Source: an uncultured Mucilaginibacter sp.
GTDB taxonomy: Bacteria > Bacteroidota > Bacteroidia > Sphingobacteriales > Sphingobacteriaceae
NCBI RefSeq assembly: GCF_946481715.1
Contig: NZ_CAMLOV010000022.1
Span: 1 to 46,898, forward strand
Length of the DNA stretch: 46,898 bases
Direction: 5' to 3'
Shown here: in pieces, positions 18,701 through 26,121 of the stretch
Position numbering within the stretch: position 1 is the stretch's first letter
Layout of the letters: each line of letters opens with the position of its first letter
Notes under the pieces: generated by a model
The model's database searches: none
What the model saw: only the letters and a program-made list of their open reading frames with translations
Told to the model about the DNA's origin: nothing
Translations under genes and position numbers: made by a program

Positions 18701-21700
18701 GGTATAGGTTGCTGTATTTATGCCGTCCTGCGCAGTAACCACAACATTGATGGTATTAGCGCCAAATGTTAGCGGTATTGGGGCAGAGGCAGTTCCGCTG
18801 GCCGTGGCGATGTTATTAACAGTTATAGTTTCTGTGGGGTCTCCGGCAGTTGGCGTCAGGGTAATTGTACTTGTGGTATTGGTAACTGTTGCTGTATATG
18901 CAGCGGTAGCCGGGTTAAAAGCCGGCATTAATGTACCCGCACTTAAAGTGATGTTGGCAAGGGTTGTAGTTACAGATGCCTGCCTGGTTATGGTTATAGT
19001 ATATGGGTTGATCGTTGTACCATCTTCGGCAGTTATTTTTACCACCACGCTGTTCGATCCAATTACAAGCGGGACATTAGCCGCAGACCCGCTGGGAATT
19101 GTTACATTATTCACTTGTATTACAGCATTAGCATTATTGCTTGCGGGAGTAACGGTTATACTGCTTATACTATTAGTTACGGTAGCAGTATAATTACCTG
19201 TGCCGGTTGCAAATGCCGGCGACAATGTACCCGAACTTATGGCTAATGAAGAAAGCCCGGCATCGGCAGAGGCCGCCCGTACAAGGTCGATAGTATAAGT
19301 CTTTGTTGTTAAATCCTGAGCGGTAACTACGATGGTTATAGGATTAGAGCCCAACACAACCGGTATCGGGGCAGACGCCGTTCCGCTTGCCGTGGCAACG
19401 TTATTTACGGTTACGGTAGCAGTAGGGTCGGCAACGGTTGGTGTTACAGTAATGCTGGTTGTAGCGTTAACTACGTTTGCAGTGTAAGCCTGGTTGGCAG
19501 CGGTAAAAGCCGGCGATAATAACCCTTCGCTTAAAACTAAGTCGGCCAAGTTGGCATTTGCCGAAACTGCCCTCGTAACCGAAATAGTGTAGGTCCTGTT
19601 GCTAATGCCGTCTTCGGCCAGTACGGTAACACTTATATTATTAGCGCCTACATTTAACACAATAGGCTGAGAAGCTGCGCCGCTTGCTACTACTATATTG
19701 TTAACCTTTATTGTAGCATTGGTGCCTGCCGCCGTTGGTGTTAATGTGATACTGTTAGTAGTATTAGGAACGGAAGCCGAATAGGATGTGGAAGTGCCAA
19801 CAAAAGAAGGGCTCAACACACCGGCACTTATCGTAAGGGCGGATAGATCGGCATTTGAAGAAACTGCCCGTGTCACCGTTACGTTATAGGTTTTAGTGGT
19901 GCTGCCATCCTCGGCCATTACCGTAACCGGAATTAAATTGCTGCCTGCATTAAGCGCGATTGGCTGGGAAGCAGCCCCGCTTACAACGGCCACATTGTTT
20001 ACCTTAATGGTAGCTGCTGCATCGGTAGTTACCGGCGTTAATTTTATATTGGTTATAGTATTAGGAACGGCAATTGCGTAGGCGGTTGTATTGGCGGCAA
20101 AGACAGGCGCTAACGTGCCAGTGCTCGGCGTAAGGGCATCAAGGGTAGCGATGGTTGAGGGCGCTCTTGTTACTGTAAGCTTATAAGTTTTGATGGTTGT
20201 GCCATTCTCGGCAGTTACCACAACTTTAATAACATTTACCCCAACATTCAGTGGAATAGCACCGGATGCTGATCCACTGGGTACATCAACACCGTTAACT
20301 TGTACCGTGGCATTTACATTTGCGGCTGTTGGTGATATAGTAATACCTGTAGTTGCGTTACTTACACTGGTTGTATAATTTAAAGTGCCGGATGCAAAAG
20401 CCGGGCTTAAGGTGCCTGCATTGGTTACAAATGCAGAAAGGTTGGCATTTGTTGATGGTGCTGTACGTGTGATGTTAATATCGTATTGTTTTGTGGCGGT
20501 GCCATCTGAAGAAGTAACCACTATTGCAACAGCATTAACGCCAAAAACAAGCGGAATAGGAGTCGATGGCGATCCGCTTACTACAGCTACGTTGTTAATT
20601 TTTATGGTCGCACCAGCATTGGTACTCGTTGGTGTAATAATAATACTGCTTTGGCCTACAGTGGCCCTGTAGGTAACGGTAGACTTTTTAAAGCTAGGGG
20701 TTAAAGTACCCGAGCTTAACGTTAATGCGCTTAAGGTAGCATCCGGCGTTGGTGCCGATACTGCAATGTCCAATTTAAATTCCGAGCTACCACCCAAGTT
20801 GTATGCTGTAATGGTAAAAGTCTTATTATTGCTTTTTGCAGTGGGTGTTCCGCTTATAGTACCCGTTTTAGAATCAAAAATAAGCCCGGCGGGCAACGAG
20901 AGCGGAAAAATGGAAAATCCGGTTGCCTCAATCTTGCGTACAACGTTATTACCCCAATCGGATACGTATAAGTGGCCGTCGGCATCGGCTGCAACGCCTT
21001 GAGGATAGTTAAAAGTGGCTAACCGGCCAATGCCATCTACATAGGAATAAAAACCACTACCAGCAATGGTTGTAACATCGCCGGCAGGGCTTATCTTACG
21101 AATTTTGCTATTAGCTGCATCTGCAACATAGATATTATCAATTTGATCTGTGGTTATTGATGTAGGGGTTTCAAATGTTGCCGCTGTACCATTTCCATTA
21201 ACCGAGCCTATTGCCCCGCTGCCCGCAAATGTGGTTACCAGGCCAGCGGGCGTTATTTTACGGATAACATTGTTAGCCTTATCAGCTACAAATATGTTTC
21301 CGCTCGCATCAGTAGTTACGCTTGCTGGGTTCCTGAACTTTGCCGCGGCGCCCGCACCATTCACAAAACCCTGCGCGGTAGTGCCGGCAAGGGTGCTAAC
21401 AATATTTGCCGGCGAAATTTTACGGATAAGGTTGTTGTCGAGGTCGGCCACATAGGTATTGCCAAATGCATCTGTGGTTACACCGTAAGGGGTGGCAAAC
21501 CTCGCAGCAGTATCAACCCCGTCGTTATATGCATAGTCGCCGCTATGCCCCGCCAGCGTGCTTGCTACACCTGCCGGGCTAATTACACGTATCTTGTTAT
21601 CGCCGGCATCTGCAGCATAAATATTGCCTTGGGCATCGGCACCCATCCCGGTAACATTAACAAAACCAGCAGGTGCACCGGCGAATAACGAAACCGACCC

Positions 21701-23497
21701 CGACGGGGTTATTTTACGTATCTGCTTTGTATCATCTGAAACATATACATTGCCATCAGGGTCGGTAGTGATACCTGTTGGCCCCGAAAATCCCGTAGCA
21801 AAAGTAGTAACCTGACCATACGAATTTGCAGGCACGGCACCGCCGCTTAACATTGGCGATAATGGCGTGATGGGTACATTTATCAGATAAGTGTTTGGGC
21901 TGGTATAAGCTATTACAGGCGGAGCAACTGCGGGCCTTGCCCTAACAATTGATACGGTATAGTTAACCGTAGTAGTATCGCTTTCCGCAATAACCTGAAG
22001 GGTGATGGTGGTATTGCCAACACTTAACGGTATGACACCCGACGAAGTGCCGCTTGTATGGGCGTTGCCGTTTAGTTTTAATTTAGCGTTCGGGTCGCTT
22101 AACGTTGGCGTAACGGATATACTACTTGTACTATTAGGTACGTTAATAACATACCGTTTTGTTGTTGGCACAAAGGCGGGGTTTAAAGTACCTGTACTTG
22201 TGGTTAAAGCACTAAGCAAAGCGTCGTTGGATGCTACACGTACCGTGATATCTAATGGCGTGGTAACTCCTCCGTCATCATTATAGGCGCTTATTTTATA
22301 TATCGCAGAAGCGCTGATATCTGTGGGCGTACCTGTAATAATGCCCGTAGTAGGATCAAAACTAAGCCCGGCCGGGAGTGGCTGATCTATATAATAGCCT
22401 TTGGTTAATATTTTACGTATGCTATGCGAACCGTTCTCAGAGACGTATAAATTGCCATTTGCATCTATCGTTACCCCTATCGGAAAATGGAACACGGCAT
22501 CTGTGCCAACACCGTCTATCCGGGCAAAATTACCCAAATTGCCGGCAAAGGTGGTTACGTCGCCAGTGGGGGTAACTTTACGTATCAGGCTGTTATAAGA
22601 ATCTGTTACATATACGTTTCCGTTTGCATCCACCGCTACATCCCCTGGTTTATCAAACCTTGCCGCACTGCCATTGCCATTTGCGAAGCCGGCGGTGCCG
22701 TCGCCAGCCATGGTGGTAACCACACCGCCCGGGGTTATTTTACGGATAGCGCTGTTACCAAAATCGGCCACGTAAACATTGCCTGCTGCATCGCAAGTTA
22801 CACCATACGGGGTCCGGAACTTTGCACCAGTAAAGGTACCATCCTGCAGCCCACCTGCACCGCTGCCGGCCAATACACTTACTACGCCCGTAGTGTTTAT
22901 TTTACGTATTTGGTGATTGCCATAATCAGCTACATACACATTACCTGCGGCATCTACAGCTACATCCTGTGGGTTTTTAAAGCTTGCTATATCCGCCGGC
23001 CCGTTGTTGAAACCCAGGTTACCACTGCCTGCATAAATAGTGACAACCCCTGCCGGAGTAGCTTTTTTGATAACCTGGTTACCCGTATCAGCTATGTAAA
23101 CATTGCCGGCTGCATCTACTGCCACTCCGCCCGGGTTAGATAAACCAGTTACAAACGTAGTAACCAGTCCCGCCGGCGTTATTTTACGTATAGCATTATT
23201 GCCATAATCAACCACGTACACATTACCGGCAGCATCATTTGCAATAGCGAATGGTGTTTTGAAACGTGCGGCAGTACCGGTAGCATCAACAAAGCCGGCA
23301 ACGCCATTGCCGGCAAAAGTTGTAACCTTACTATACACCGTGGCGGGTACCGCCCCGCCGTTTTGAGTAGGTACAAGGGGCACAATTGATTTATTGACAA
23401 CGTAAACCTGCGGGCTGGGGTACGAAATATCGGGTGCCTGTGCAAAACCTGCAACAGCAAATAACAACAGAAGTAGTGGAAGTAAAAATTTCTTCAT
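12788..23497 (-). CDS. Giant T9SS cargo: NHL propellers plus 27 cadherin-like repeats
   Basis: Secreted protein of 3569 residues. The start at 23497 is chosen because MKKFLLPLLLLLFAVAGFAQ is a clear signal peptide; the frame is open to 23548. Order: six NHL repeats (about 56-362), a putative Ig domain with GIITGTPT (365-410), one cadherin-like beta-sandwich domain (417-520), six more NHL repeats (561-857), a second GTISGTPT Ig domain (862-905), then 26 tandem cadherin-like domains of ~98 residues (914-3476). The last ~85 residues (LPNIFTPNSDGYNDTW... VRSGNVTIVK) are a gliding-motility-type (CHU_C) type IX secretion sorting domain. It is probably a surface adhesin or stalk; ligand unknown. Repeats share the pattern L-S-x-G-x-L-x-P-x-F ... 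VTVTRA. It appears monocistronic. Confidence 0.93.
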   Translation of the reverse strand: MKKFLLPLLLLLFAVAGFAQAPDISYPSPQVYVVNKSIVPLVPTQNGGAVPATVYSKVTTFAGNGVAGFVDATGTAARFKTPFAIANDAAGNVYVVDYGNNAIRKITPAGLVTTFVTGLSNPGGVAVDAAGNVYIADTGNQVIKKATPAGVVTIYAGSGNLGFNNGPADIASFKNPQDVAVDAAGNVYVADYGNHQIRKINTTGVVSVLAGSGAGGLQDGTFTGAKFRTPYGVTCDAAGNVYVADFGNSAIRKITPGGVVTTMAGDGTAGFANGNGSAARFDKPGDVAVDANGNVYVTDSYNSLIRKVTPTGDVTTFAGNLGNFARIDGVGTDAVFHFPIGVTIDANGNLYVSENGSHSIRKILTKGYYIDQPLPAGLSFDPTTGIITGTPTDISASAIYKISAYNDDGGVTTPLDITVRVASNDALLSALTTSTGTLNPAFVPTTKRYVINVPNSTSSISVTPTLSDPNAKLKLNGNAHTSGTSSGVIPLSVGNTTITLQVIAESDTTTVNYTVSIVRARPAVAPPVIAYTSPNTYLINVPITPLSPMLSGGAVPANSYGQVTTFATGFSGPTGITTDPDGNVYVSDDTKQIRKITPSGSVSLFAGAPAGFVNVTGMGADAQGNIYAADAGDNKIRVISPAGVASTLAGHSGDYAYNDGVDTAARFATPYGVTTDAFGNTYVADLDNNLIRKISPANIVSTLAGTTAQGFVNGAGAAAKFRNPASVTTDASGNIFVADKANNVIRKITPAGLVTTFAGSGAIGSVNGNGTAATFETPTSITTDQIDNIYVADAANSKIRKISPAGDVTTIAGSGFYSYVDGIGRLATFNYPQGVAADADGHLYVSDWGNNVVRKIEATGFSIFPLSLPAGLIFDSKTGTISGTPTAKSNNKTFTITAYNLGGSSEFKLDIAVSAPTPDATLSALTLSSGTLTPSFKKSTVTYRATVGQSSIIITPTSTNAGATIKINNVAVVSGSPSTPIPLVFGVNAVAIVVTSSDGTATKQYDINITRTAPSTNANLSAFVTNAGTLSPAFASGTLNYTTSVSNATTGITISPTAANVNATVQVNGVDVPSGSASGAIPLNVGVNVIKVVVTAENGTTIKTYKLTVTRAPSTIATLDALTPSTGTLAPVFAANTTAYAIAVPNTITNIKLTPVTTDAAATIKVNNVAVVSGAASQPIALNAGSNLIPVTVMAEDGSTTKTYNVTVTRAVSSNADLSALTISAGVLSPSFVGTSTSYSASVPNTTNSITLTPTAAGTNATIKVNNIVVASGAASQPIVLNVGANNISVTVLAEDGISNRTYTISVTRAVSANANLADLVLSEGLLSPAFTAANQAYTANVVNATTSITVTPTVADPTATVTVNNVATASGTASAPIPVVLGSNPITIVVTAQDLTTKTYTIDLVRAASADAGLSSLAISSGTLSPAFATGTGNYTATVTNSISSITVTPASNNANAVIQVNNVTIPSGSAANVPLVIGSNSVVVKITAEDGTTINPYTITITRQASVTTTLANITLSAGTLMPAFNPATAAYTATVTNTTSTITLTPTAGDPTETITVNNIATASGTASAPIPLTFGANTINVVVTAQDGINTATYTVTVTRSASTDATLAGLVASAGALSPAFAPGTVFYTVNVANAVATTTVTPTVNDANATVTVNGIAVTSGSPSAAISLNVGANGIPVVVTAQDGSSVPYTVNINRAASADATLSGLAVSAGTLSPGFTSVNGVYTLTVPNASNSITITPTQSNANASITVNNVTVASGSASQAIPLVVGNNTINITVTAENGTTKPYTITVTRQPSSNNSLANLVLSSGSLSPTFATETTAYTASVGNVTGSITLTPTVSDATATVTVNSVAVASGAASAPILLNVGTNLITTVVTAEDGASLPYTLTVTRAASADATLSDLTLSAGALNPVFASGTTSYAVAVANTTTAINVTPFVNEPNATVTVNNTTVTSGSASANLALIVGVNAIAVKVTAQDGSATKTYNITVTRARSSNADLSNLVLSTGSLSPAFDPATTAYTELVPNTVSSITVTPTNADANAVITVNGNTVAGGSASGAIPLAVGANLITIHVTAEDNSPKDYTVTITRATAIASTDANLLSLAVNTGTLTPAFNQATPAYTVAVANATTGIRVTAASSDANATITVNSTVVASGAQSGIINLAVGSNAINVVITAEDGLAQKMYTITVTRAPSTNANLSNITLSSGTLIPAFAPGTISYTASVSNAVSTIKLTPTAANSAATIKVNNVTVASGTASAAIPLVVGPNIITTVVTAQSGATKTYTVTVTRAQSPNADLANLTLSAGTLSPVFAAGTVGYTVSVANVVTTIKLTPTVADAAATVKVNNATVASGAASGNITLVVGANTILVDVIAQDGTPKQYKVVVTRAQSPNANLANLVLSSGSLSPAFSSGNANYTAAVGNAVSSISLTPSVADATASVQVQGVTVASGTASGALPLVVGPNTINVLVTAEDGTPKLYTVTVTRAQSPDATLANLALSDGTLTPAFSSATITYSASVVNSVTGIAVTPSVNEPNATVMVNGITVASGAASANIPLIVGANTITVLVTAQDNNTTKSYKVTVTRAPSPDATLSNLGLSAGTLSPTFASLTTGYTASVGNAINSISITPTVSEPNAAIKVNSVTVANSTASGPIALVVGANTITVDVTAQDGISTKQYIVTVTRAPSNNAFLNALGVSSGTYSPSFASFIYDYTILVTNNVTAMRLTPVLADNTATMTIDGVPASSGAASAPIVLNVGNNFLKVKVIAQDGITTHTYQVIINRALSSQNDLSNLVISSGTLNPSFQSGIADYTASVSNAVTSITLKPTVADPTATVKVNNVLVASGVASGPINLVVGTNTINVLVTAQNGETNPYTVTVTRAPSINADLSNLTANAGALRPVFAPNTTIYNIATVGNVVSTIKLTPTAADATAAINVNGITVISGTASPDIPLNVGANTIPVTVTAQGGNTKKYFVNISRAPSSNKDLAGITLSAGTLDQVFTPGTHSYTTTISNADAGITVTPNTSDGTATVTVNHVAVASGTASNTIPLTVGTNTIDIEVTAQDGTKQTYSIVATREASGNADLANLVPNAGTLSPVFSSSNQSYDISVDNTVTDIAFTPITSDATATVTVNNVAVTSGTASGNLPLALGQNVIIVRVTAQNNVPKDYTVTVTRLKSNNANLSALLTNAGPLTQAFDKDVLQYYVNVANSVTSATITPTVAEPNATIEVLGQQLASGTESEATQLGLGDNDIAVVVTAQDLSTKTYVVTIRRAFSNNANLGGLTISAGTLSPAFAAEVNDYNVTVPYGNDNIRITPTLGDATATVTVNGVNVTDGTASRSIPLIVGQNTITIKVTAADGTPNEYHVVVKREVRPPSTDASLTSLFLTTGELSPLFNRTTLNYTATVQSSVTKTNVVAIVSDPNAKIKINGVFVPSGTSSDDIALADGPNQIFVVVTAEDGTTIQRYNIVVTRANFAMVLPNIFTPNSDGYNDTWVLPNINLYPDCTVKIFNRGGQQVFASVGYGIPWDGTFNGRALQPDVYYYIIDLKHGQGVRSGNVTIVK
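13070..20755 (-). repeat. 26 tandem ~295-bp repeats coding for cadherin-like domains
   Basis: Twenty-six consecutive units, each coding for ~98 residues beginning with a variant of (A/P/Q)S-x-(D/N)-A-x-L and ending VTVTRA. Units are clearly homologous but diverged in DNA, so the array is old or under diversifying drift, not a recent expansion. A 27th unit lies apart at about 21935-22245, between the two NHL propellers. Confidence 0.9.
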
Positions 23498-23542
23498 TTT
23501 ATCAATCAATCGATTGGATAGCCACACTATTTTAACATCTCG

Positions 23543-23561
23543 AAGCAATTTACAATTGCTT
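23543..23561. promoter_or_regulatory. Palindrome upstream of giant gene
   Basis: AAGCAATT-TAC-AATTGCTT, an 8-bp perfect inverted repeat with a 3-bp centre, lies 45 bp before the start of the giant repeat-protein gene. Its position fits a regulator-binding site, but no partner regulator can be named. Confidence 0.35.
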
Positions 23562-23956
23562 TGAAACCAAATTGTGCCGGTATTCGCTTCAAAATACTAT
23601 TAATCTACCCGAAAAATATCAATTAAAATAGGATTGCAACGGCCGCGAAACATTACGCATACCGATAATGGAACTTATACTGCTATAGTAAGAGGGAGGC
23701 CTAACGTACATCAGTAAGGAAATTTTAATTCAAATTAATCAGGGTGTTTAACTTCAAATATAATATTTTTCTCACACTTGCAATATACCCTTATTTATAT
23801 AAGGGTTAATAAACTAATAATGAGAAATTTATACCGGAAAAATACAACTATTATTTCTATTATCAAAACCATAGCCGCAAGCAAACTCTAAATGCTTCAT
23901 TGTCAATATTATACTTTTAGCAATCAACAGCTGTAATTTTAGCAATAAAACCACAG

Positions 23957-24006
23957 GCTCTGTATAATTTATCACAGAGCTGCCCCGTTATGGGGCGGCT
24001 TTTTTT
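23957..24006 (+). terminator. Tandem hairpins with T tract; possible end of a small RNA
   Basis: Two adjoining stems: GCTCTGT/ACAGAGC (23957-23980, 10-nt loop), then AGCTGCCCC/GGGGCGGCT (23978-24000, one G-T pair, 5-nt loop), followed by seven T residues. The second is a textbook plus-strand terminator. No plus-strand gene lies upstream: 23562-23956 holds no convincing ORF. The terminator may therefore end a small non-coding RNA starting within 23700-23950, or be a leftover of a lost gene. Confidence 0.65.
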
Positions 24007-24009
24007 GAG

Positions 24010-24096
24010 ATGAATCTTTATTTACAAACCGACAAGCTCGATTACCTTGAAGATCACTACGTTATGCGCTTCACTATTAATCTCTCCAAAAACTAA
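24010..24096 (+). CDS. Tiny ORF, 28 residues, doubtful
   Basis: ATG at 24010 opens a 28-codon frame (MNLYLQTDKLDY... TINLSKN) ending in TAA at 24094-24096, directly between two hairpins (23978-24006 and 24099-24125). The composition is protein-like, without low complexity, and no family is recognised. It could be a small peptide gene or the remnant of a larger decayed gene. The terminator right before it means it would need its own promoter. Confidence 0.2.
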   Translation: MNLYLQTDKLDYLEDHYVMRFTINLSKN

Positions 24097-24125
24097 AAAA
24101 CCGCTACGGTTGTTCCGGAGCGGTT
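24090..24125 (-). terminator. Intrinsic terminator, minus strand
   Basis: AACCGCTACGG (24099-24109) pairs with CCGGAGCGGTT (24115-24125) with one mismatch and a 5-nt loop. Read on the minus strand the stem is followed by TTTTTTAGTTTTT. It lies 42 bp after the stop of the 24168-24350 gene and supports that gene being transcribed. The plus-strand side has only TT after the stem. Confidence 0.72.
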
Positions 24126-24167
24126 TGGGTCAATTTAAAATGCCTTGCTTTTTTCTCTTTAAGATGA

Positions 24168-24350
24168 TTAATAATGCTGCGGAAAATGTATTCTTTCCAA
24201 CTTGCCATTTGCGTTAATGGCGTACTCGGCGTCGTGTGTGTCGGTGTTTACTTTTAATGCAGATGCAGGTTTGCGTTTAGCTTTACGGGGCATTAACGGT
24301 ATTACTATTAGTGCTAATAATAATACCACCCCTAAAAATTCAATTAACAT
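24168..24350 (-). CDS. Small single-pass membrane protein, unknown
   Basis: A 60-residue ORF with one N-terminal membrane helix (IEFLGVVLLLALIVIPLMP, about 3-21), then a basic stretch (RKAKRKP), then a soluble tail ending ANGKLERIHFPQHY. The topology obeys the positive-inside pattern for an N-out single-pass protein. A minus-strand intrinsic terminator 42 bp downstream favours a real transcript. No family recognised and no operon partner. Confidence 0.55.
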   Translation of the reverse strand: MLIEFLGVVLLLALIVIPLMPRKAKRKPASALKVNTDTHDAEYAINANGKLERIHFPQHY

Positions 24351-24609
24351 GTCGGTTTTTATTTAATATTCAAATCATTCGTACTTGCATATCCAAAAGA
24401 GTGCCGAAAAATACCACGCCATAAAAAAACTATGTTTAAACAATTTAAACGCTGTTTTTTATTTTGCGGATATCATTTTGCACCACTATACCCTTCCCAA
24501 AACGGGACGGTTTATTTTCAAATTGAACTGTTTAACAAGCTGTTAGGTTTATTTTTGAGGGAATTGGTTAGCTTGTTCCTGTTGTTCAAATTACTATGCA
24601 TACATACGA

Positions 24610-24732
24610 TTTATTTTATAATAAGTTGTATTTATTATAAAATAAACAGCGTAAAGTGCATGCCAATAGGGCAAACCCATCTATTTGGGTTTAAATATAA
24701 ACAGCCGGTCGTGGGTTACAGCCGGGCTGTTT
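24610..24732. other. Cluster of three hairpins in a non-coding stretch
   Basis: The gap 24351-24952 holds no convincing gene. In it three inverted repeats follow each other: a perfect 15-bp A/T-only stem (24610-24624 with 24632-24646, 7-nt loop), AAACCCA/TGGGTTT (24673-24692), and AAACAGCCGG with CCGGGCTGTTT (24699-24732, one bulge, then TTTT). The last could end transcription on the plus strand. The rest of the gap shows nothing recognisable. Confidence 0.5.
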
Positions 24733-24952
24733 TGGCTGGCCTGGATATGCGTATTTTTTTACAGTAAGCACCTTTGGCTTACCCTAATACCATTTGTTGA
24801 TGTATTTACCCCTAATATACGCAAACGATTTGGCATTTCCATGTCAGAAAAAACTGTTAAACAATGTGTTACTGTAACGTAACGCAAAGGAGAAAACACC
24901 CTTGCGGATGCCGGTTAATGGGTTTGTGCCAATGAATGAAGCAGCCTAAGCC

Positions 24953-25726
24953 CTACCTTGCATCCATCGCCTTTATTTGGCTTTTATATGCCGGCGGGAG
25001 GATAGCCCCCTTCAATAAACCATCGAGCTTTAACAGGCGCGTGAACTTATAAAGGTAAATAACCGGCATCACGTAAGATACGGATTCTACTGGCAGTAAG
25101 CGCTTTGCCTCATCTGGCACTATCAACAATTGCACTTGTTTAAGTAGTTGGTACCGAACTGTGCCCAGGTGTTTTTTGTATTGTTTGAACAGGTCGATAG
25201 TAAAATCGCTACGGAGCAAGTCGGCTTCGAGGTGGTGCTTGCGCGAGATGAGCCATTCTTTGTAATTGTACGGCATATCCTTTAAGCCCATGCGCAAACC
25301 CACGCGGTAAAACACTTCAAACACACCCTCCTTTTCTTCGTCAGACAGCTGGCGTTCAAGTAGTTCGAAGGATCTGATGGAGTAATCTATCAGCATAAAA
25401 AGTACGTCGCGGTAAGCCCAATCGGGTATTTGCGCACCGCGGGCTTGCTCTACCCCATGGTGTATGGCGTTTATCCGGTCGATAGCGGCGAGGGCAATGT
25501 CGTATTCAGAGAAGATGATCATTCGCGCGTAGGCAACGGTAGAAAACAGCCTGCCCAGCGGGTCGGCGGGGAGCTTACCGGTAAAGTACAGCCAGTCAAC
25601 TGCCTTATTAACAGCAAATTCCGCCGCAGACCCGGCAAAAATAAAGAGGATATTATCTGCCTTGCCCCATATCTCGCGCACTATCGAACCCTCTTCTACA
25701 AAGTATTTCAGGCCTGGTTTATCCAT
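24953..25726 (-). CDS. MpaB/latex-clearing-type oxygenase (DUF2236)
   Basis: A 257-residue protein of the ER-bound oxygenase MpaB / rubber oxygenase Lcp superfamily (DUF2236). Visible family features: GSAAEFAVNKAVDWLYFTGK then DPLGRLFSTVAYARMIIFS near 35-80, followed by RINAIHHGVEQARG, whose His fits the conserved IH motif near the haem region. An alpha-helical body follows. No signal peptide. Known relatives are b-type haem proteins or oxidative-cleavage enzymes; the substrate here is unknown. Its start overlaps the DUF2809 gene stop by 8 bp, so it is the last gene of the exosortase N operon. Confidence 0.75.
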   Translation of the reverse strand: MDKPGLKYFVEEGSIVREIWGKADNILFIFAGSAAEFAVNKAVDWLYFTGKLPADPLGRLFSTVAYARMIIFSEYDIALAAIDRINAIHHGVEQARGAQIPDWAYRDVLFMLIDYSIRSFELLERQLSDEEKEGVFEVFYRVGLRMGLKDMPYNYKEWLISRKHHLEADLLRSDFTIDLFKQYKKHLGTVRYQLLKQVQLLIVPDEAKRLLPVESVSYVMPVIYLYKFTRLLKLDGLLKGAILPPAYKSQIKAMDAR

Positions 25727-26120
25727 TGCGTACTTCCACCTTTCCCTGCCTCAACCCACTCATCCACAGCTCTATAAGCAATACTAATGCCATGCCCAGC
25801 GTGTAGGCCAGCATATCTTCCCACCTAAAGGTAGTCCCTAATAAATTACGCGCTATTGCCGAATTTTCCCAGCCCAGTTTGTTGATGAGGTGGTAATATT
25901 GCGTGATCTCTACAACGTACGAGAAAACGAGCACACCGATCACCGTAATCCACAACCGGCTTTTAATGAACGCTTTAACAGTACAATAAACCAATATTAC
26001 CACCAAAAAATCGCCTCCATAAGGGCGGATAAAGCTATCGTGCACAAAATCGGCTATCAGCACTTCTATATTAAATAACAGCACCGCCAGCCCGAAATAA
26101 TATTTATTAAACCTGTACAT
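25719..26120 (-). CDS. DUF2809 membrane protein
   Basis: A 133-residue integral membrane protein with about four helices. The motif FIRPYGGDFLVVILVYC and the later VVEITQYYHLINKLGW and FRWEDMLAYTLGMALV match the DUF2809 family, short VanZ-like membrane proteins of unknown function. The gene begins 1 bp after the end of the 26122 gene and overlaps the downstream oxygenase gene by 8 bp, so the three are translationally linked. Confidence 0.82.
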   Translation of the reverse strand: MYRFNKYYFGLAVLLFNIEVLIADFVHDSFIRPYGGDFLVVILVYCTVKAFIKSRLWITVIGVLVFSYVVEITQYYHLINKLGWENSAIARNLLGTTFRWEDMLAYTLGMALVLLIELWMSGLRQGKVEVRNG

Positions 26121-26121
26121 T

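Noticed and set aside
13314..20672. Many plus-strand ORFs of 60-160 codons opposite the giant gene
   Set aside because: They recur with the repeat period and have the same Val/Thr/Ala-rich pattern, so they mirror the cadherin-like repeats on the minus strand.
13070..20755. Regularly spaced repeats as a CRISPR array
   Set aside because: The period is ~295 bp, units are diverged and all are in one open frame coding for protein domains.
24432..24767. 111-codon plus-strand ORF
   Set aside because: Its composition is AT-rich and Phe/Leu/Ile-heavy, it runs through the three-hairpin cluster, and no domain is seen.
24685..24882. 65-codon plus-strand ORF with a possible membrane helix
   Set aside because: It begins without ATG inside a hairpin region, and the C-terminal part looks random.
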